Positions 35,117-44,633 of a stretch of DNA of 64,000 nt are shown in pieces. This DNA is from Pedobacter rhodius (GTDB taxonomy: Bacteria; Bacteroidota; Bacteroidia; Sphingobacteriales; Sphingobacteriaceae), in the NCBI RefSeq assembly GCF_027213645.1, contig NZ_JAPWGL010000002.1, positions 868,001 to 932,000 on the forward strand, given 5' to 3'. The notes beneath the pieces were generated by a model. That model did no database searches. It was not told where the DNA came from and saw only the letters and a list, made by a program, of their open reading frames with translations. A program made the translations under genes and the position numbers. Every line of letters starts with the position of its first letter. Positions within the stretch are counted from its first letter, which is position 1.

Positions 35117-35908
35117 TTAAAAATATCTGAAAGCCCTGACTTTATACCTGTATGTTTTACTAAAACCGGTTACGGATGAAGCGGCGGCAGGCCCCATAAA
35201 TACGTAATTGGCATTTCCGATATTTGTAGAAACTTCTGAAGAACTCCAATACACAGTTTCCGCAATATTTCCGATTACAGATTTTCTTGTTCCCAGCAAA
35301 GATAATTCAAGTGATGATGGTAGAAACCAATCCGTATAGCCTCCGCCTCTGTAATCCGTACATAGTTTTGCGGCATAACTGCCATCGCCGAATGTTGCAA
35401 TAATTTTTGCGGTGTTGGCGGCACCCGTACCAATCGCAGTACCCGTAGCAGTTGTCGCATCCAGACTACCCGGTGTCCATGGAGCAGACGTTGAGATGTC
35501 ATCTTCAGACACGATATAGCCACGCTGAACACCCGAAACCGTCAATAAATGAACAATAATTCCGCCCGCATAAAATTGTCCCGCAACTAATGTTCCTGTC
35601 GGAACAACGGTAAAGGTGGTTTCGATTTCAGCGGCACCATAATTTCTGGAAGCACTTTGCACGGCTTTTATTGTTGTGGTACCCACGCCTGCAATGCGGA
35701 TTGTAGTTCCTGAAACCGTTGCCACAGCGGCATTACTGCTGGAATAAGAAAAGCTGCCATCACTGTTGCTCTGTGGCGCTCTGATCGTAAATTCGGGGTC
35801 GCCAACTGCCCTTGTGGGCACTATAAAGCTTAGTGTCGGTATAATTTTATCCTCTTTTTTGCATGAGGCCAGGAAAACGACCAGAAGCAGGTATATAATC
35901 TTTTTCAT
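35117..35908 (-). CDS. Surface lipoprotein with Ig-like and DUF1566 domains
   Basis: A 263-residue lipoprotein (LVVFLASCKK, lipobox). Residues about 25-105 resemble a bacterial Ig-like fold (SSSNAAVATVSGTTIRIAGVGTTTIKA). Residues about 105-263 match DUF1566/Lcl C-terminal domains (GGGYTDWFLPSSLELSLLG, TVYWSSSEV, KVRAFRYF). It lies behind the DUF5017 lipoprotein in the SusC1-SusD1 operon and is likely a cell-surface glycan-binding or adhesion component (inference). Confidence 0.72.
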   Translation of the reverse strand: MKKIIYLLLVVFLASCKKEDKIIPTLSFIVPTRAVGDPEFTIRAPQSNSDGSFSYSSSNAAVATVSGTTIRIAGVGTTTIKAVQSASRNYGAAEIETTFTVVPTGTLVAGQFYAGGIIVHLLTVSGVQRGYIVSEDDISTSAPWTPGSLDATTATGTAIGTGAANTAKIIATFGDGSYAAKLCTDYRGGGYTDWFLPSSLELSLLGTRKSVIGNIAETVYWSSSEVSTNIGNANYVFMGPAAASSVTGFSKTYRYKVRAFRYF

Positions 35909-35958
35909 CGAAATGGTTTTAACCGTAAATAATCATCAATTTTTTTAATGGGTATGAA

Positions 35959-36897
35959 TTAATTAACTTTAATCGTAAGCTGTTTAACCACCTCTTTCAC
36001 GCCGGCTCCGGTCGCATTATTGGCAACAAAAGTTACAATGTAAGTTCCGGGTTTGGTAAAGGCATAAGAATAATTTTCTATTACAGCCGAAAATTTCTTG
36101 ATCCCTACAGCTTTATCAGGTGTAACAGCCGATGCCTTGAAACCCCGGGAGATCAACCAATCTTCATCACTCAACCCATCAACGCCCGCTTCAAAAGTAG
36201 CAGATGTTGAAAAAGACCACTTCAATGAATCTTTTACAGAAGTTCCCTTATAACTGAAACTGTTAAAGCCTGCAAGCTTATTGTCTGTATCAATTGTACC
36301 ATGCGTAAAAACCGTTCCGTTGGGGAACTTATTTTGAAAAATAAACTTGCTCATTGTCCACCTCCTGGCTCGTGAAGCGGCAGAATTGATGGTACTTCTG
36401 TACCGGAATGCCAGAAAGAGGGTATCTCTTGAATTTCTAAAATCTGCAACATTTACCGAATCAGAAATTGTTGCAGCGGTACTATTCGCAGCCGGAAACT
36501 TCGCTCTTGACGTAATATCAGTCCATGTTGCGTTCCGTATGCCCGCAGAATCTACACTACCCGAAAAATCATTAGATACAAATAACCTTAAATTATCTAT
36601 TTGGCCGGTATTTCCTGCTGCCAACGCGGTTAACTGCGTTGTAAAATGTATAATGTTGCGTGCATTTGGCGCCGAACTCCTTTGCGTATTCACATATTCC
36701 TTGCCGGGTTCGCCCGAATAAAAACTGATGTTATCGGGAACACCCCTGAAAGCAAACTCCACAGGCTCGTTTACCACCACATTGGTTTTATTAGCTGTTA
36801 CCTCAAATAAAGGCACTTCTAAATTATAATCTTTTCTACAGGCAGTTCCCAGGAAAAGGATTGCCAATAATATAGACAAGTATTTTCTTTTTTTCAT
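35959..36897 (-). CDS. DUF5017 surface lipoprotein
   Basis: A 312-residue lipoprotein (LAILFLGTACRK, lipobox). The N-terminus carries the family pattern VNEPVEFAFRGVPDNISFYSGEPGKEY, typical of DUF5017 proteins encoded after SusC/SusD. Jelly-roll-like strands follow, ending in a PKD-like FTKPGTYIVTFVANNATG. An in-frame ATG at 36921, immediately after the susD stop, would add 8 residues before the signal peptide. It is probably a glycan-binding helper of the SusC1/D1 importer. Confidence 0.82.
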   Translation of the reverse strand: MKKRKYLSILLAILFLGTACRKDYNLEVPLFEVTANKTNVVVNEPVEFAFRGVPDNISFYSGEPGKEYVNTQRSSAPNARNIIHFTTQLTALAAGNTGQIDNLRLFVSNDFSGSVDSAGIRNATWTDITSRAKFPAANSTAATISDSVNVADFRNSRDTLFLAFRYRSTINSAASRARRWTMSKFIFQNKFPNGTVFTHGTIDTDNKLAGFNSFSYKGTSVKDSLKWSFSTSATFEAGVDGLSDEDWLISRGFKASAVTPDKAVGIKKFSAVIENYSYAFTKPGTYIVTFVANNATGAGVKEVVKQLTIKVN

Positions 36898-36921
36898 TTT
36901 ATAATGTTTTTTTGCAATCAT

Positions 36922-38934
36922 TTAATAACCCGGATTCTGAGTGATTTTTTTATTGAGTGTAACCTCTTTTAATGGAATCGGCCAAAGGATATTGTTCGGG
37001 GTGATTTGGTTAACGGGCGCTATTGCATTTCCGCTGGAAGCAGCCGGCGCAGCCGGAATATTTGGATCACCTCCAGCGATATCGTTTGCCAGATCCTTAA
37101 CCGTACTGTACAAAATACCCCACCGTTTAAGGTCCTGGTAACGCAAACACTCAAACGCCAGTTCCCTGTACCGCTCGTCCTTTATGGCCTGTGTGAGCTG
37201 GGCAGCATTGAGTCCGGAAAGTAAAACCGAGCCGGCGTGATTGCTCAATACTGCGGTAACAGATGTAGGTCTTTCACCAACATAGGTAAATACAGCTCCG
37301 GTGGTTGCTGCAGCAGATGCCCCTGTTGTATTTGTTGGTGCAGTGGCAGTTGAGGTACCTGCAGTGGTAATGCGGTATTGTCTGGTTCCAACAGCAACAT
37401 AATCGTTCAAAGCATATGGTGTACCGGTGGTCCAGTTGCCTTTTCCTATGGTTAACACCGGAGCAGAGCTATATCCTGATCCAGGATTGATTACCGAGAC
37501 AGACAGTTTACCGGCTGTTACAAATGCGACAAATGAAGCCCCTGTTCCTCCGCCACCGGAAGAAGATATTAACGGCGCAGAGGTAAAGTTTGTGCTTGAC
37601 GCATTTACAACGTTTACATTATTGATGATATTTGTTGTGCTGAATGCCCGCTGACGTACGAGGTTAATGGCATTTAATGCGGCAGTTGTTGGTCCGTTAA
37701 TATAGTTTTCAGCTTCGGCAAACATGAGTAAAACATCTGAGTAGCGCAGTAGCGGGAAATTAATTGCACTACCCCGGAGTATGCCCCTGCTCACCAAATC
37801 TTCTTCCTCTCTCCTCCACTTGGCAGGATTACGATCCCACAATACCGTTTCATTAACATAATTGCGTACAACAACAGCGCTTGTGGTTGAACTGGTGAAA
37901 TTATAATTTGCAATGGTCCTGTCTCTTCTCAGGTCTCCGGGCTGATAGGCTTTTAATAATCTGGGATGTACCATCAGATTGCCTTCGCAAAAACCGGTAT
38001 CCACGCCGCGTGTCGGGCTAACTGCTTCTGATATCATACGCACGCCAACAAAACAGCCTACCGGTCCCCCCTGGTTCTGGGTTACTGCCGGTCCACTGTA
38101 CGAATAACCAATTTCCCAGATGTTTTCAGTATTGTATAGGTTTTTTGCTTCGTCGACAAAGGGCTTACTAAACTGCGGAAGTAAGGTATGTTGTCCTGAA
38201 CTGATGAGTTTATTTGACCAGAAAAGTGCATCCTTATAACGGGCTACATCTTTTAATGGCTCACCTGCAGCATGCAGACATACCCGGGCCAGTATACCCT
38301 GAACGGCATCCTGCGTTACGCGGTCAGCATAGCCTAAGCTGGCTGAGGTCTGATCTTTTAAAAGTCCTTCTGCCAGGATCATATCTGCAATAATCTGATC
38401 ATATATTTCTTTTAAAGATGCCTTTGCCATTTGTCCTTCTTCTACAGTCTTCGAAGCAGAAAGTCGCAGGGGAACACCTCCATACCATTGTACAAGTAAA
38501 AAATAATAATAACCCCTTAAAAAGTAAGCTTCTCCCTTCGCCTTATCAATAACAGACTGATCTATTTTACCCGAAGCACTTCCGATATTCTCCAGAAAAG
38601 TGTTTATATAATTGATAGCTGAATAACAATTATCCCAATAGGCCGTAATGGTGCCATTTCCGCCGGTAGACGAAAACGTAGCTGGTCCGTTTGGCGCACT
38701 TCTGTGGTAACCCTCATCACTTGCGGCATTGGAAAGCTGCATCCAGTCTCTGCTTAAAGCCGAATTTTTCAGGTTTGAATAAATTCCGGAGATGGCAAAA
38801 TCAATTTCGGTTTTATTGGAATAATAATTAGATGTTATGGCAAAATCGGTTGGTTCAGTAGCGAGGTATTTTTTGCAGGATCCGAACATCAACACACTAC
38901 AGATGCCTGAAAATAAGATGATATAATATTTCAT
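36922..38934 (-). CDS. SusD/RagB-family glycan-binding lipoprotein with an inserted domain
   Basis: A 670-residue SusD, longer than the usual 480-600. Lipobox cysteine C20. The conserved TPR core includes AKGEAYFLRGYYYFLLVQWYGGVPL (132-156), LLRYSDVLLMFAEAENY (395-411), DERYRELAFECLRYQDLKRWG (587-606) and the terminal WPIPLKEVTLNKKITQNPGY. Between INLVRQRAFS and the last helices, residues about 437-567 are an insertion rich in Gly/Ser/Thr. It contains a tail-fibre-like motif (TSAPLISSSGGGGTGASF, NPGSGYSSAPVLTI). It pairs with SusC1, 12 nt upstream. Confidence 0.93.
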   Translation of the reverse strand: MKYYIILFSGICSVLMFGSCKKYLATEPTDFAITSNYYSNKTEIDFAISGIYSNLKNSALSRDWMQLSNAASDEGYHRSAPNGPATFSSTGGNGTITAYWDNCYSAINYINTFLENIGSASGKIDQSVIDKAKGEAYFLRGYYYFLLVQWYGGVPLRLSASKTVEEGQMAKASLKEIYDQIIADMILAEGLLKDQTSASLGYADRVTQDAVQGILARVCLHAAGEPLKDVARYKDALFWSNKLISSGQHTLLPQFSKPFVDEAKNLYNTENIWEIGYSYSGPAVTQNQGGPVGCFVGVRMISEAVSPTRGVDTGFCEGNLMVHPRLLKAYQPGDLRRDRTIANYNFTSSTTSAVVVRNYVNETVLWDRNPAKWRREEEDLVSRGILRGSAINFPLLRYSDVLLMFAEAENYINGPTTAALNAINLVRQRAFSTTNIINNVNVVNASSTNFTSAPLISSSGGGGTGASFVAFVTAGKLSVSVINPGSGYSSAPVLTIGKGNWTTGTPYALNDYVAVGTRQYRITTAGTSTATAPTNTTGASAAATTGAVFTYVGERPTSVTAVLSNHAGSVLLSGLNAAQLTQAIKDERYRELAFECLRYQDLKRWGILYSTVKDLANDIAGGDPNIPAAPAASSGNAIAPVNQITPNNILWPIPLKEVTLNKKITQNPGY

Positions 38935-38946
38935 AATTTCTCTGTT

Positions 38947-41900
38947 TTATAACGTTACATTTAAGCCAAATACAATTACTCTTGTTCTCGGATATGGCGA
39001 AAAATCAAATCCAGGTGTTGTAGGTGAGTTCTTTGTCGACACTTCTGGATCCGGCCCTGTGTATTTTGTCCAGGTGTATAAATTCTGACCGGAAATATAT
39101 AACCGGGCATTTGTAACTTTTATCTTTTTTAAAAGTTTTTGGTCGAAACTATAACCCAATGAAACCGTTTTTAACCGAAGAAAGGAAGCATCTTCAACAA
39201 ATCTCGAACTAAACGATCGGATGCCGAATGCATTGGCATTGGCCCCGGGGTACTGGCCATCATCATTCTGAAGGGTATAATAATCTGCATAGCTGGCAAA
39301 CATATTAAGGCCTAGTCCTCTTGTATCACCAGTTGATTGTCCTTCATTTACGGTTCTGTTTCCGTTATAAACCTGGTTGCCGTACGACCATTGTAAAAAT
39401 ACGTTTAGGTCAAATGCCTTATAGGTAAAATTGTTGGAAATACCGCCTATATGTTTGGCGTATGGATTACCAATAACAGCATAATCATTTTCGTTGATCA
39501 ATCCATCGTTGTTTAGATCCCTGAATTTTACATCACCCGGTTTTACCGATACGGGATTGGTGCCCGGATATGGAACCGTACTTTTCAGTCGGTAAGTGGT
39601 CTCTGTGCCGTTCCTAATCACGTCGAAATCTGCAAGACGATACAGGCCGTCGTAGACATAGCCAAAAAACTGAGCAACTTGCTGTCCCAGCTTCGCAATG
39701 TATAAAGGCTGACTGGCATAATCCGTACCGAAAGTTGAAGAAGCAGAGAGTTCTTCCCTGACTTGTTGGTTACGTGAAAGAGACAGTACTTTATTTTTAT
39801 TGAAAGAGATATTTAGATTTGTTGACCAGATAAAGTTGGTTGTTTTAATATTGGTTGTGTTTAACGAAAACTCGAGCCCGTCATTCTGTATATCTCCTAT
39901 ATTTTCAACCGTGGTATTGAAACCCAGGCTGGAGGGAATATTCGAGGTAAGCAAAAGGTCGTAGGTTTTCTTTTTATAGTAATCTACCTCCAGGTAAAAA
40001 CGATCTTTTAAAACACCGATTTCAAGGCCGAGGTCGAGCATCCTTGAGGTCTCCCATTTCAAATTCGGATTGAACATCTTGGTTGGAATGGCTCCGTTAG
40101 TGATGATTCCATTAAAAGAATATCGTGTTGTCGTACTGGATCCGGATAGCTGTACAGGAGATGAATAGGCATAATCACTTACGCGGTTATTTCCGGTAAC
40201 ACCATATGAGGCCCGTAATTTTGCGGTACTTATAGCCTTTAAGTTTTTCATAAAATCCTCACCCGTAATCTTCCACGCTACTGCTCCTGTGGGGAAATAG
40301 CCCCATTTATGTCCTTCATAAAATTTAGAAGAACCATCTGCCCGGATAGAAGCTGTAAGCAAATACCGGTCTTTATAAACATAATTCACCCTTCCTAAAA
40401 AAGAAGCCAGCGTATTCTCGCTCGAACTGGAACCTACGCTGAAAGGCGTTCCTTCATCAAGTCCGGATATGCCCAGTTTTTCATTTGGAACCTGTATTGC
40501 CGAAAATGAACTCGCCTTAAATTTATTCCGCTGATTAGTGAAACCCACCAAAGCATTTATGGTATGGTCTTTACCGATTTTTTTATCATAAGTAAGGGTA
40601 TTCTCGTTCAGAAAGCTGTAACTGTTACTCGAGTTTATTCCACCGCTCATTCCGTTGGTTGCGCCCTGACCCGTTAACGGACTGCCGCCCCTGGTAAAAG
40701 TATTGTTAAAAAATTCAGTACGACCGGTATTATAGGTGATGCCTACCGTACTGCGGAGTTTTAAGTCTTTTAAAAACCGGTATTCTACATAGCCGTTGGT
40801 TTGAAGGTTATTTACGTTATTATTGTTCACGGTATTTAGTGCCAATAGATAAGGATTTAACCTATCGAGGTCACGGTCTCCCGCCTCATCGTCCTGAAAA
40901 CTGTTTTCCAGGGCATCAAGATTACCGGAACTGTTTATCGGCCGATAACTCCATACATTCTGTAAAAGATTAAACTGTGGACTATTCTGTGTTCCGGAAC
41001 CGATACCCTGTGATTGGGTACTGGTTTGATTACCAAACGCTTTTGTTGCAGCGTAATTGGCTACCAGACCAACTTTAAACTTTTTACCCAGATTCTGATC
41101 CAATGTCATTCTTCCCTGATACCGTTTAAAGCCACTGGCAATAACCAAACCGGTTTGATCTACATAGTTGCCTGAAATATAGTAATTGGTTTCACCAGAT
41201 CTGCCCGACATGGTGAGGCTATAGTTTTGAAAAGGTGCAGCTTGAAATACTTTATCCTGCCAGTCTACAGTTTCCACATTCCGGTAAGATTCCAGGGTTT
41301 TACCTTCGGTAAAATATACACCACGGGCATAACCGGGACTAATATCCTGCTGAAGCCTCACAAAATCGTATGCATTCAGCAGTTCCATTTTCTTTAAAAT
41401 ATCCTGTGTACCCGCATAGCCTTTAAAAGAGATATTGGGTGTGCCGGCCTGACCGCGTTTTGTTGTAATAACCACAACACCATTGGCGCCGCGGGCACCA
41501 TAAATTGCCGTAGAGGATGCATCTTTCAATATCGTTATCGATTCAACGTCACTCGGATTAATACTGTTGAATGCATTGTCTTCTTGCGGAAAACCATCTA
41601 CTACGTAAAGAGGACCTGCACTTGACGTTATCGAACCGGTACCCCGAATCAAAATCTCCGATGCGGCGCCGGGCTGTCCGTCGGGAGAGGTAACCTGAAC
41701 CCCCGCCACCCTCCCGGCGAGTGCCTGATCGAGGGAATAAACCGGCGCCTTGTTGATGTCTTCCATTTTAACAACACCAACGGCCCCTGTCAAATCCTTT
41801 TTTCTTGAAGTTCCATAACCCACAACCACCACATCCGTTAAGCTGCTGCTCGATTCCTTAAGTACAATCGTTAAATTTGTTCTTGGCCCAAGTTCAATTT

Positions 41901-42210
41901 GTTGGGTTACATAACCTATATAAGATACAACCAATATCGGCTTGGCTACTTCCTTTGGAATCTTTATAGAAAACTTACCGTTATTAATGGTTGTTGCAAC
42001 AGTCTGCGTACCCTGAATGCGGATGCTGACACCAGGTATAGCTTCTCCGGATGCCTCCGTCACAATTCCCGTAACGGTTTTATCCTGTGCAAAAAGATTT
42101 AAATGGAAAATAATCAACAACAGGAAAACCAGAATTTGACTTACTTTTTTTAATAAGTTTCCTCGAATACGTGTGAGATTCTTAAGGTAGCTGGTAAAAC
42201 TTTTTTTCAT
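38947..42210 (-). CDS. SusC/RagA-family TonB-linked outer-membrane transporter
   Basis: A 1087-residue TonB-dependent glycan importer. A signal segment (VFLLLIIFHLNLFAQ) leads to a carboxypeptidase-D-like domain (TVTGIVTEASGEAIPGVSI) and a TonB box/plug start (DVVVVGYGTSRKKDLTGAVG). The plug signature ILIRGTGSI and VITTKRG is present, followed by a 22-strand barrel ending in an aromatic-rich strand (YPRTRVIVFGLNVTL). No STN domain is present, so anti-sigma signalling through this protein is unlikely. Its promoter region holds a 21-bp palindrome. Confidence 0.95.
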   Translation of the reverse strand: MKKSFTSYLKNLTRIRGNLLKKVSQILVFLLLIIFHLNLFAQDKTVTGIVTEASGEAIPGVSIRIQGTQTVATTINNGKFSIKIPKEVAKPILVVSYIGYVTQQIELGPRTNLTIVLKESSSSLTDVVVVGYGTSRKKDLTGAVGVVKMEDINKAPVYSLDQALAGRVAGVQVTSPDGQPGAASEILIRGTGSITSSAGPLYVVDGFPQEDNAFNSINPSDVESITILKDASSTAIYGARGANGVVVITTKRGQAGTPNISFKGYAGTQDILKKMELLNAYDFVRLQQDISPGYARGVYFTEGKTLESYRNVETVDWQDKVFQAAPFQNYSLTMSGRSGETNYYISGNYVDQTGLVIASGFKRYQGRMTLDQNLGKKFKVGLVANYAATKAFGNQTSTQSQGIGSGTQNSPQFNLLQNVWSYRPINSSGNLDALENSFQDDEAGDRDLDRLNPYLLALNTVNNNNVNNLQTNGYVEYRFLKDLKLRSTVGITYNTGRTEFFNNTFTRGGSPLTGQGATNGMSGGINSSNSYSFLNENTLTYDKKIGKDHTINALVGFTNQRNKFKASSFSAIQVPNEKLGISGLDEGTPFSVGSSSSENTLASFLGRVNYVYKDRYLLTASIRADGSSKFYEGHKWGYFPTGAVAWKITGEDFMKNLKAISTAKLRASYGVTGNNRVSDYAYSSPVQLSGSSTTTRYSFNGIITNGAIPTKMFNPNLKWETSRMLDLGLEIGVLKDRFYLEVDYYKKKTYDLLLTSNIPSSLGFNTTVENIGDIQNDGLEFSLNTTNIKTTNFIWSTNLNISFNKNKVLSLSRNQQVREELSASSTFGTDYASQPLYIAKLGQQVAQFFGYVYDGLYRLADFDVIRNGTETTYRLKSTVPYPGTNPVSVKPGDVKFRDLNNDGLINENDYAVIGNPYAKHIGGISNNFTYKAFDLNVFLQWSYGNQVYNGNRTVNEGQSTGDTRGLGLNMFASYADYYTLQNDDGQYPGANANAFGIRSFSSRFVEDASFLRLKTVSLGYSFDQKLLKKIKVTNARLYISGQNLYTWTKYTGPDPEVSTKNSPTTPGFDFSPYPRTRVIVFGLNVTL

Positions 42211-42268
42211 CTATATTTGGTTATTTGTCTGGTTATTGAATAATTAATAAAAACTGTCTGCAGTTAAA

Positions 42269-42289
42269 AATGTATTTTCAAAATACATT
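42269..42289. promoter_or_regulatory. 21-bp palindrome upstream of SusC1
   Basis: Arms AATGTATTTT and AAAATACATT are perfectly complementary around one C, centred about 70 bp upstream of the SusC1 start. It lacks the central CG of typical LacI operators. It could be a regulator site or a leader hairpin; a TAnnTTTG box (42390-42397, minus strand) further upstream would place it inside the transcribed leader. Confidence 0.5.
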
Positions 42290-42540
42290 GGATGCCCGAA
42301 ATTTCATAAATCAGTTTGGTTAGCATTTTTTTTAACTTTAGAAATTCCTTGCATTGATTCTCAATCTCTGAAGTTAATTTGTATTAGGACAAAAATATTT
42401 TTGATCGATACCCATGATGGTTGAAAAATATTTTGAACAGCTCAAATTTATTAAGAACTTTTATGTGTAATCATGAAGATGATTGTCGTCAATGTGGGCA
42501 TAGTCGAAGGATAATTTGCTCTCCTGGAGCTATAATACAG

Positions 42541-42800
42541 GATTGCTTAATCCGTCATTCTCGCGAAAGCGGGAATCTTAATAGAAAGTAGCAAGGTGAA
42601 AAACCTTCATCCGCCTGCCGGCACCTTCCGCCTTAAAAAGGAAGGGTTCAAGAGTAGGTTAAGCTATGCTACTCAATCGTCTTTCTCAGGAAGGTGGGAA
42701 CCTTAATACGTATGCCAGATAACAGTTTCCAAAACCACTCTTTTTTGAAATGTTAATTTTAATCATTATTAATTCCTCCCCCCTCCAAAGGTGGATAACA
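42541..42800. repeat. Mosaic of REP-like hairpin elements
   Basis: Within the 729-bp gap between GH43 and SusC1. One hairpin (42553-42584) has stem TTCTCGC/GCGGGAA around GAAA. A degenerate second copy (42678-42710) has the same order of elements. Between them is a short inverted repeat CCTTCC (42624-42629) / GGAAGG (42640-42645). Such hairpins are typically dispersed through genomes. Nothing else was recognised in the gap apart from the palindrome at 42269. Confidence 0.55.
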
Positions 42801-42939
42801 TGATGCTTAAAAAACCTTTATTATTGAAAACGCAGGGCTTACTTCAATCCAGCCATCAGCCCTTTTCGAATCAAAAAACAGTGTATCTTAAGTTTCAATG
42901 CTACGGTAAAATTTCCTCTGTTGTACAGAAAATTATTCA

Positions 42940-44562
42940 TTATTGAGGCGTATCATTTGATCGCTTGTAATCTACCCATTTAAAATATGCCTTAGCTGTA
43001 GATTTCTTACCATTACCGGTAGCATACAGGCCAATATACGCACCCACAAAACCACCGAGCGTTTCTGAAGAAATAAATTTGGTTTCCAGACGGCCAATTG
43101 TTTGATAGTTGGTATTTCGTGTTGACGAATAAGAAAAAGTATAAAATATCCCATCTGATTGAACCCTTAACCGGTTATTTGGTCCGGCACATTCTATTGT
43201 AGCTAATTCTTGTTGCAAAGATCCGAGGGTATACCTCAATACAATAAAATAGTTTTTACCATCCGTTTTCTGAAAGAGATCATAATGTCCTTCTTGACGA
43301 TGATAAATACTTAATCCGGCTTCTTCATTTACATTAACAGGCTTAAAATCTATTTGGGTTTCGGCTGTAAAAGATAAATCCTTTTGCCTAAAACCTAAAA
43401 AAGTAGGCTGATTACCAGCACTTAAAGAATATGAGGCTCCGTTTAAAGTTAGCCATCCTTTTCTTTCGCTAAGTGAATAAGCATTACTATCGGGATTTTT
43501 GATGAAATTCCAGCGCAATGACCACCTTTCCTGATTAAATGCTTCATGTTCAGGAATATCAGACACTTTAACCTGAGGCAGCGTTTTCACATCCATATTA
43601 AGATCTACTGTCCCATTCTTATTGATGATGGGCCAATTATTTTTATCCCAGGTAAGTGGTGCAAGAAATGTTTCCCTTCCGATATGATGATGGCTTCCAC
43701 GCTGTCTGAAAGCCAATAAAACTGTCCACCAGTTACCATCTGTATCCTGAACAAAATCTGCATGTCCTGTTCCTTGTATGGGGTTTCCCTGCGCATTTTT
43801 ATTCTTATGCGTAAGAATTGGATTTGAAGGATTACTTTCAAACGGGCCCCAAGGACTTTTGCTTCTGGCAATTACAACCTGATGGCCATATTCAGTACCA
43901 CCTTCTGAAATCAGCAAATAATAATAGCCATTTATTTTATACAGGTGCGGACCCTCCGGATAACGGCCTCCGGTTCCTGCCCAAATGATTTTCGGACTTG
44001 TCGTTAATTTGCCTGTATTGACATCAATTTCTGCCTGTACAATTCCATCAGGATGGGTGGAGATAAAATATACTTTACCATCTTCATCAAAATATAATGA
44101 AGGGTCTATTCCATTTAATTCTTTAACCCAAATCGGGTCAGACCATGGCCCGGATGGGTTTTTAGCGGTTACAATAAAATTACCGCCATTGCGCTGGTTT
44201 GTTGTAATCAGATAGAAAGTACCCTTGTTATACCGTAATGTTGGTGCATAAATACCTGAACCTTTACTAAGATCTAACTGCGATTTGCGATTTAAACCAT
44301 AACCAATCATTTTCCAGTTAATCAAATCTTTACTGTGGTATATGGGTAAACCGGGGTACCAGAGAAATGAACTGGTAACCAGGTAATAATCTTCACCAAT
44401 CCTGCAAATGCTTGGATCTGGATTCATACCCGATACTACAGGGTTTTGATAACCAGCGGTTTGCGCACTAACCTGCCTTAATGCGATACCAAGCAGAAAA
44501 ATAAGAAGTATTCTTTTGCTTGGTTTTGCCCATACGGGTTTAAAGTTGACAAATAAAGCCAT
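42940..44562 (-). CDS. GH43 glycosidase (beta-xylosidase/arabinofuranosidase type)
   Basis: A 540-residue secreted enzyme. Start 44562 is chosen over 44589 because it directly precedes a signal segment (RILLIFLLGIALRQVSAQ). GH43 landmarks are MNPDPSI with base D49, GIDPSLYFDEDGKVYF with the second aspartate, and YPEGPHLYKINGYYYL with the acid glutamate, the pattern of xylosidase-like subfamilies. A C-terminal concanavalin-like domain spans about 330-535. It is downstream of SusC2-SusD2 by 71 nt, probably the same operon. Confidence 0.9.
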   Translation of the reverse strand: MALFVNFKPVWAKPSKRILLIFLLGIALRQVSAQTAGYQNPVVSGMNPDPSICRIGEDYYLVTSSFLWYPGLPIYHSKDLINWKMIGYGLNRKSQLDLSKGSGIYAPTLRYNKGTFYLITTNQRNGGNFIVTAKNPSGPWSDPIWVKELNGIDPSLYFDEDGKVYFISTHPDGIVQAEIDVNTGKLTTSPKIIWAGTGGRYPEGPHLYKINGYYYLLISEGGTEYGHQVVIARSKSPWGPFESNPSNPILTHKNKNAQGNPIQGTGHADFVQDTDGNWWTVLLAFRQRGSHHHIGRETFLAPLTWDKNNWPIINKNGTVDLNMDVKTLPQVKVSDIPEHEAFNQERWSLRWNFIKNPDSNAYSLSERKGWLTLNGASYSLSAGNQPTFLGFRQKDLSFTAETQIDFKPVNVNEEAGLSIYHRQEGHYDLFQKTDGKNYFIVLRYTLGSLQQELATIECAGPNNRLRVQSDGIFYTFSYSSTRNTNYQTIGRLETKFISSETLGGFVGAYIGLYATGNGKKSTAKAYFKWVDYKRSNDTPQ

Positions 44563-44633
44563 TTCAATATATAAACTCAACGATTCCAAATCAATACAAT
44601 TTCGTTTTACATTAAACGATATATCAATCTACT

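Noticed and set aside
42541..42800. A CRISPR array or attachment site in the repeat-rich gap
   Set aside because: The repeats are few, divergent and hairpin-shaped with irregular spacing; no regular spacer pattern exists.
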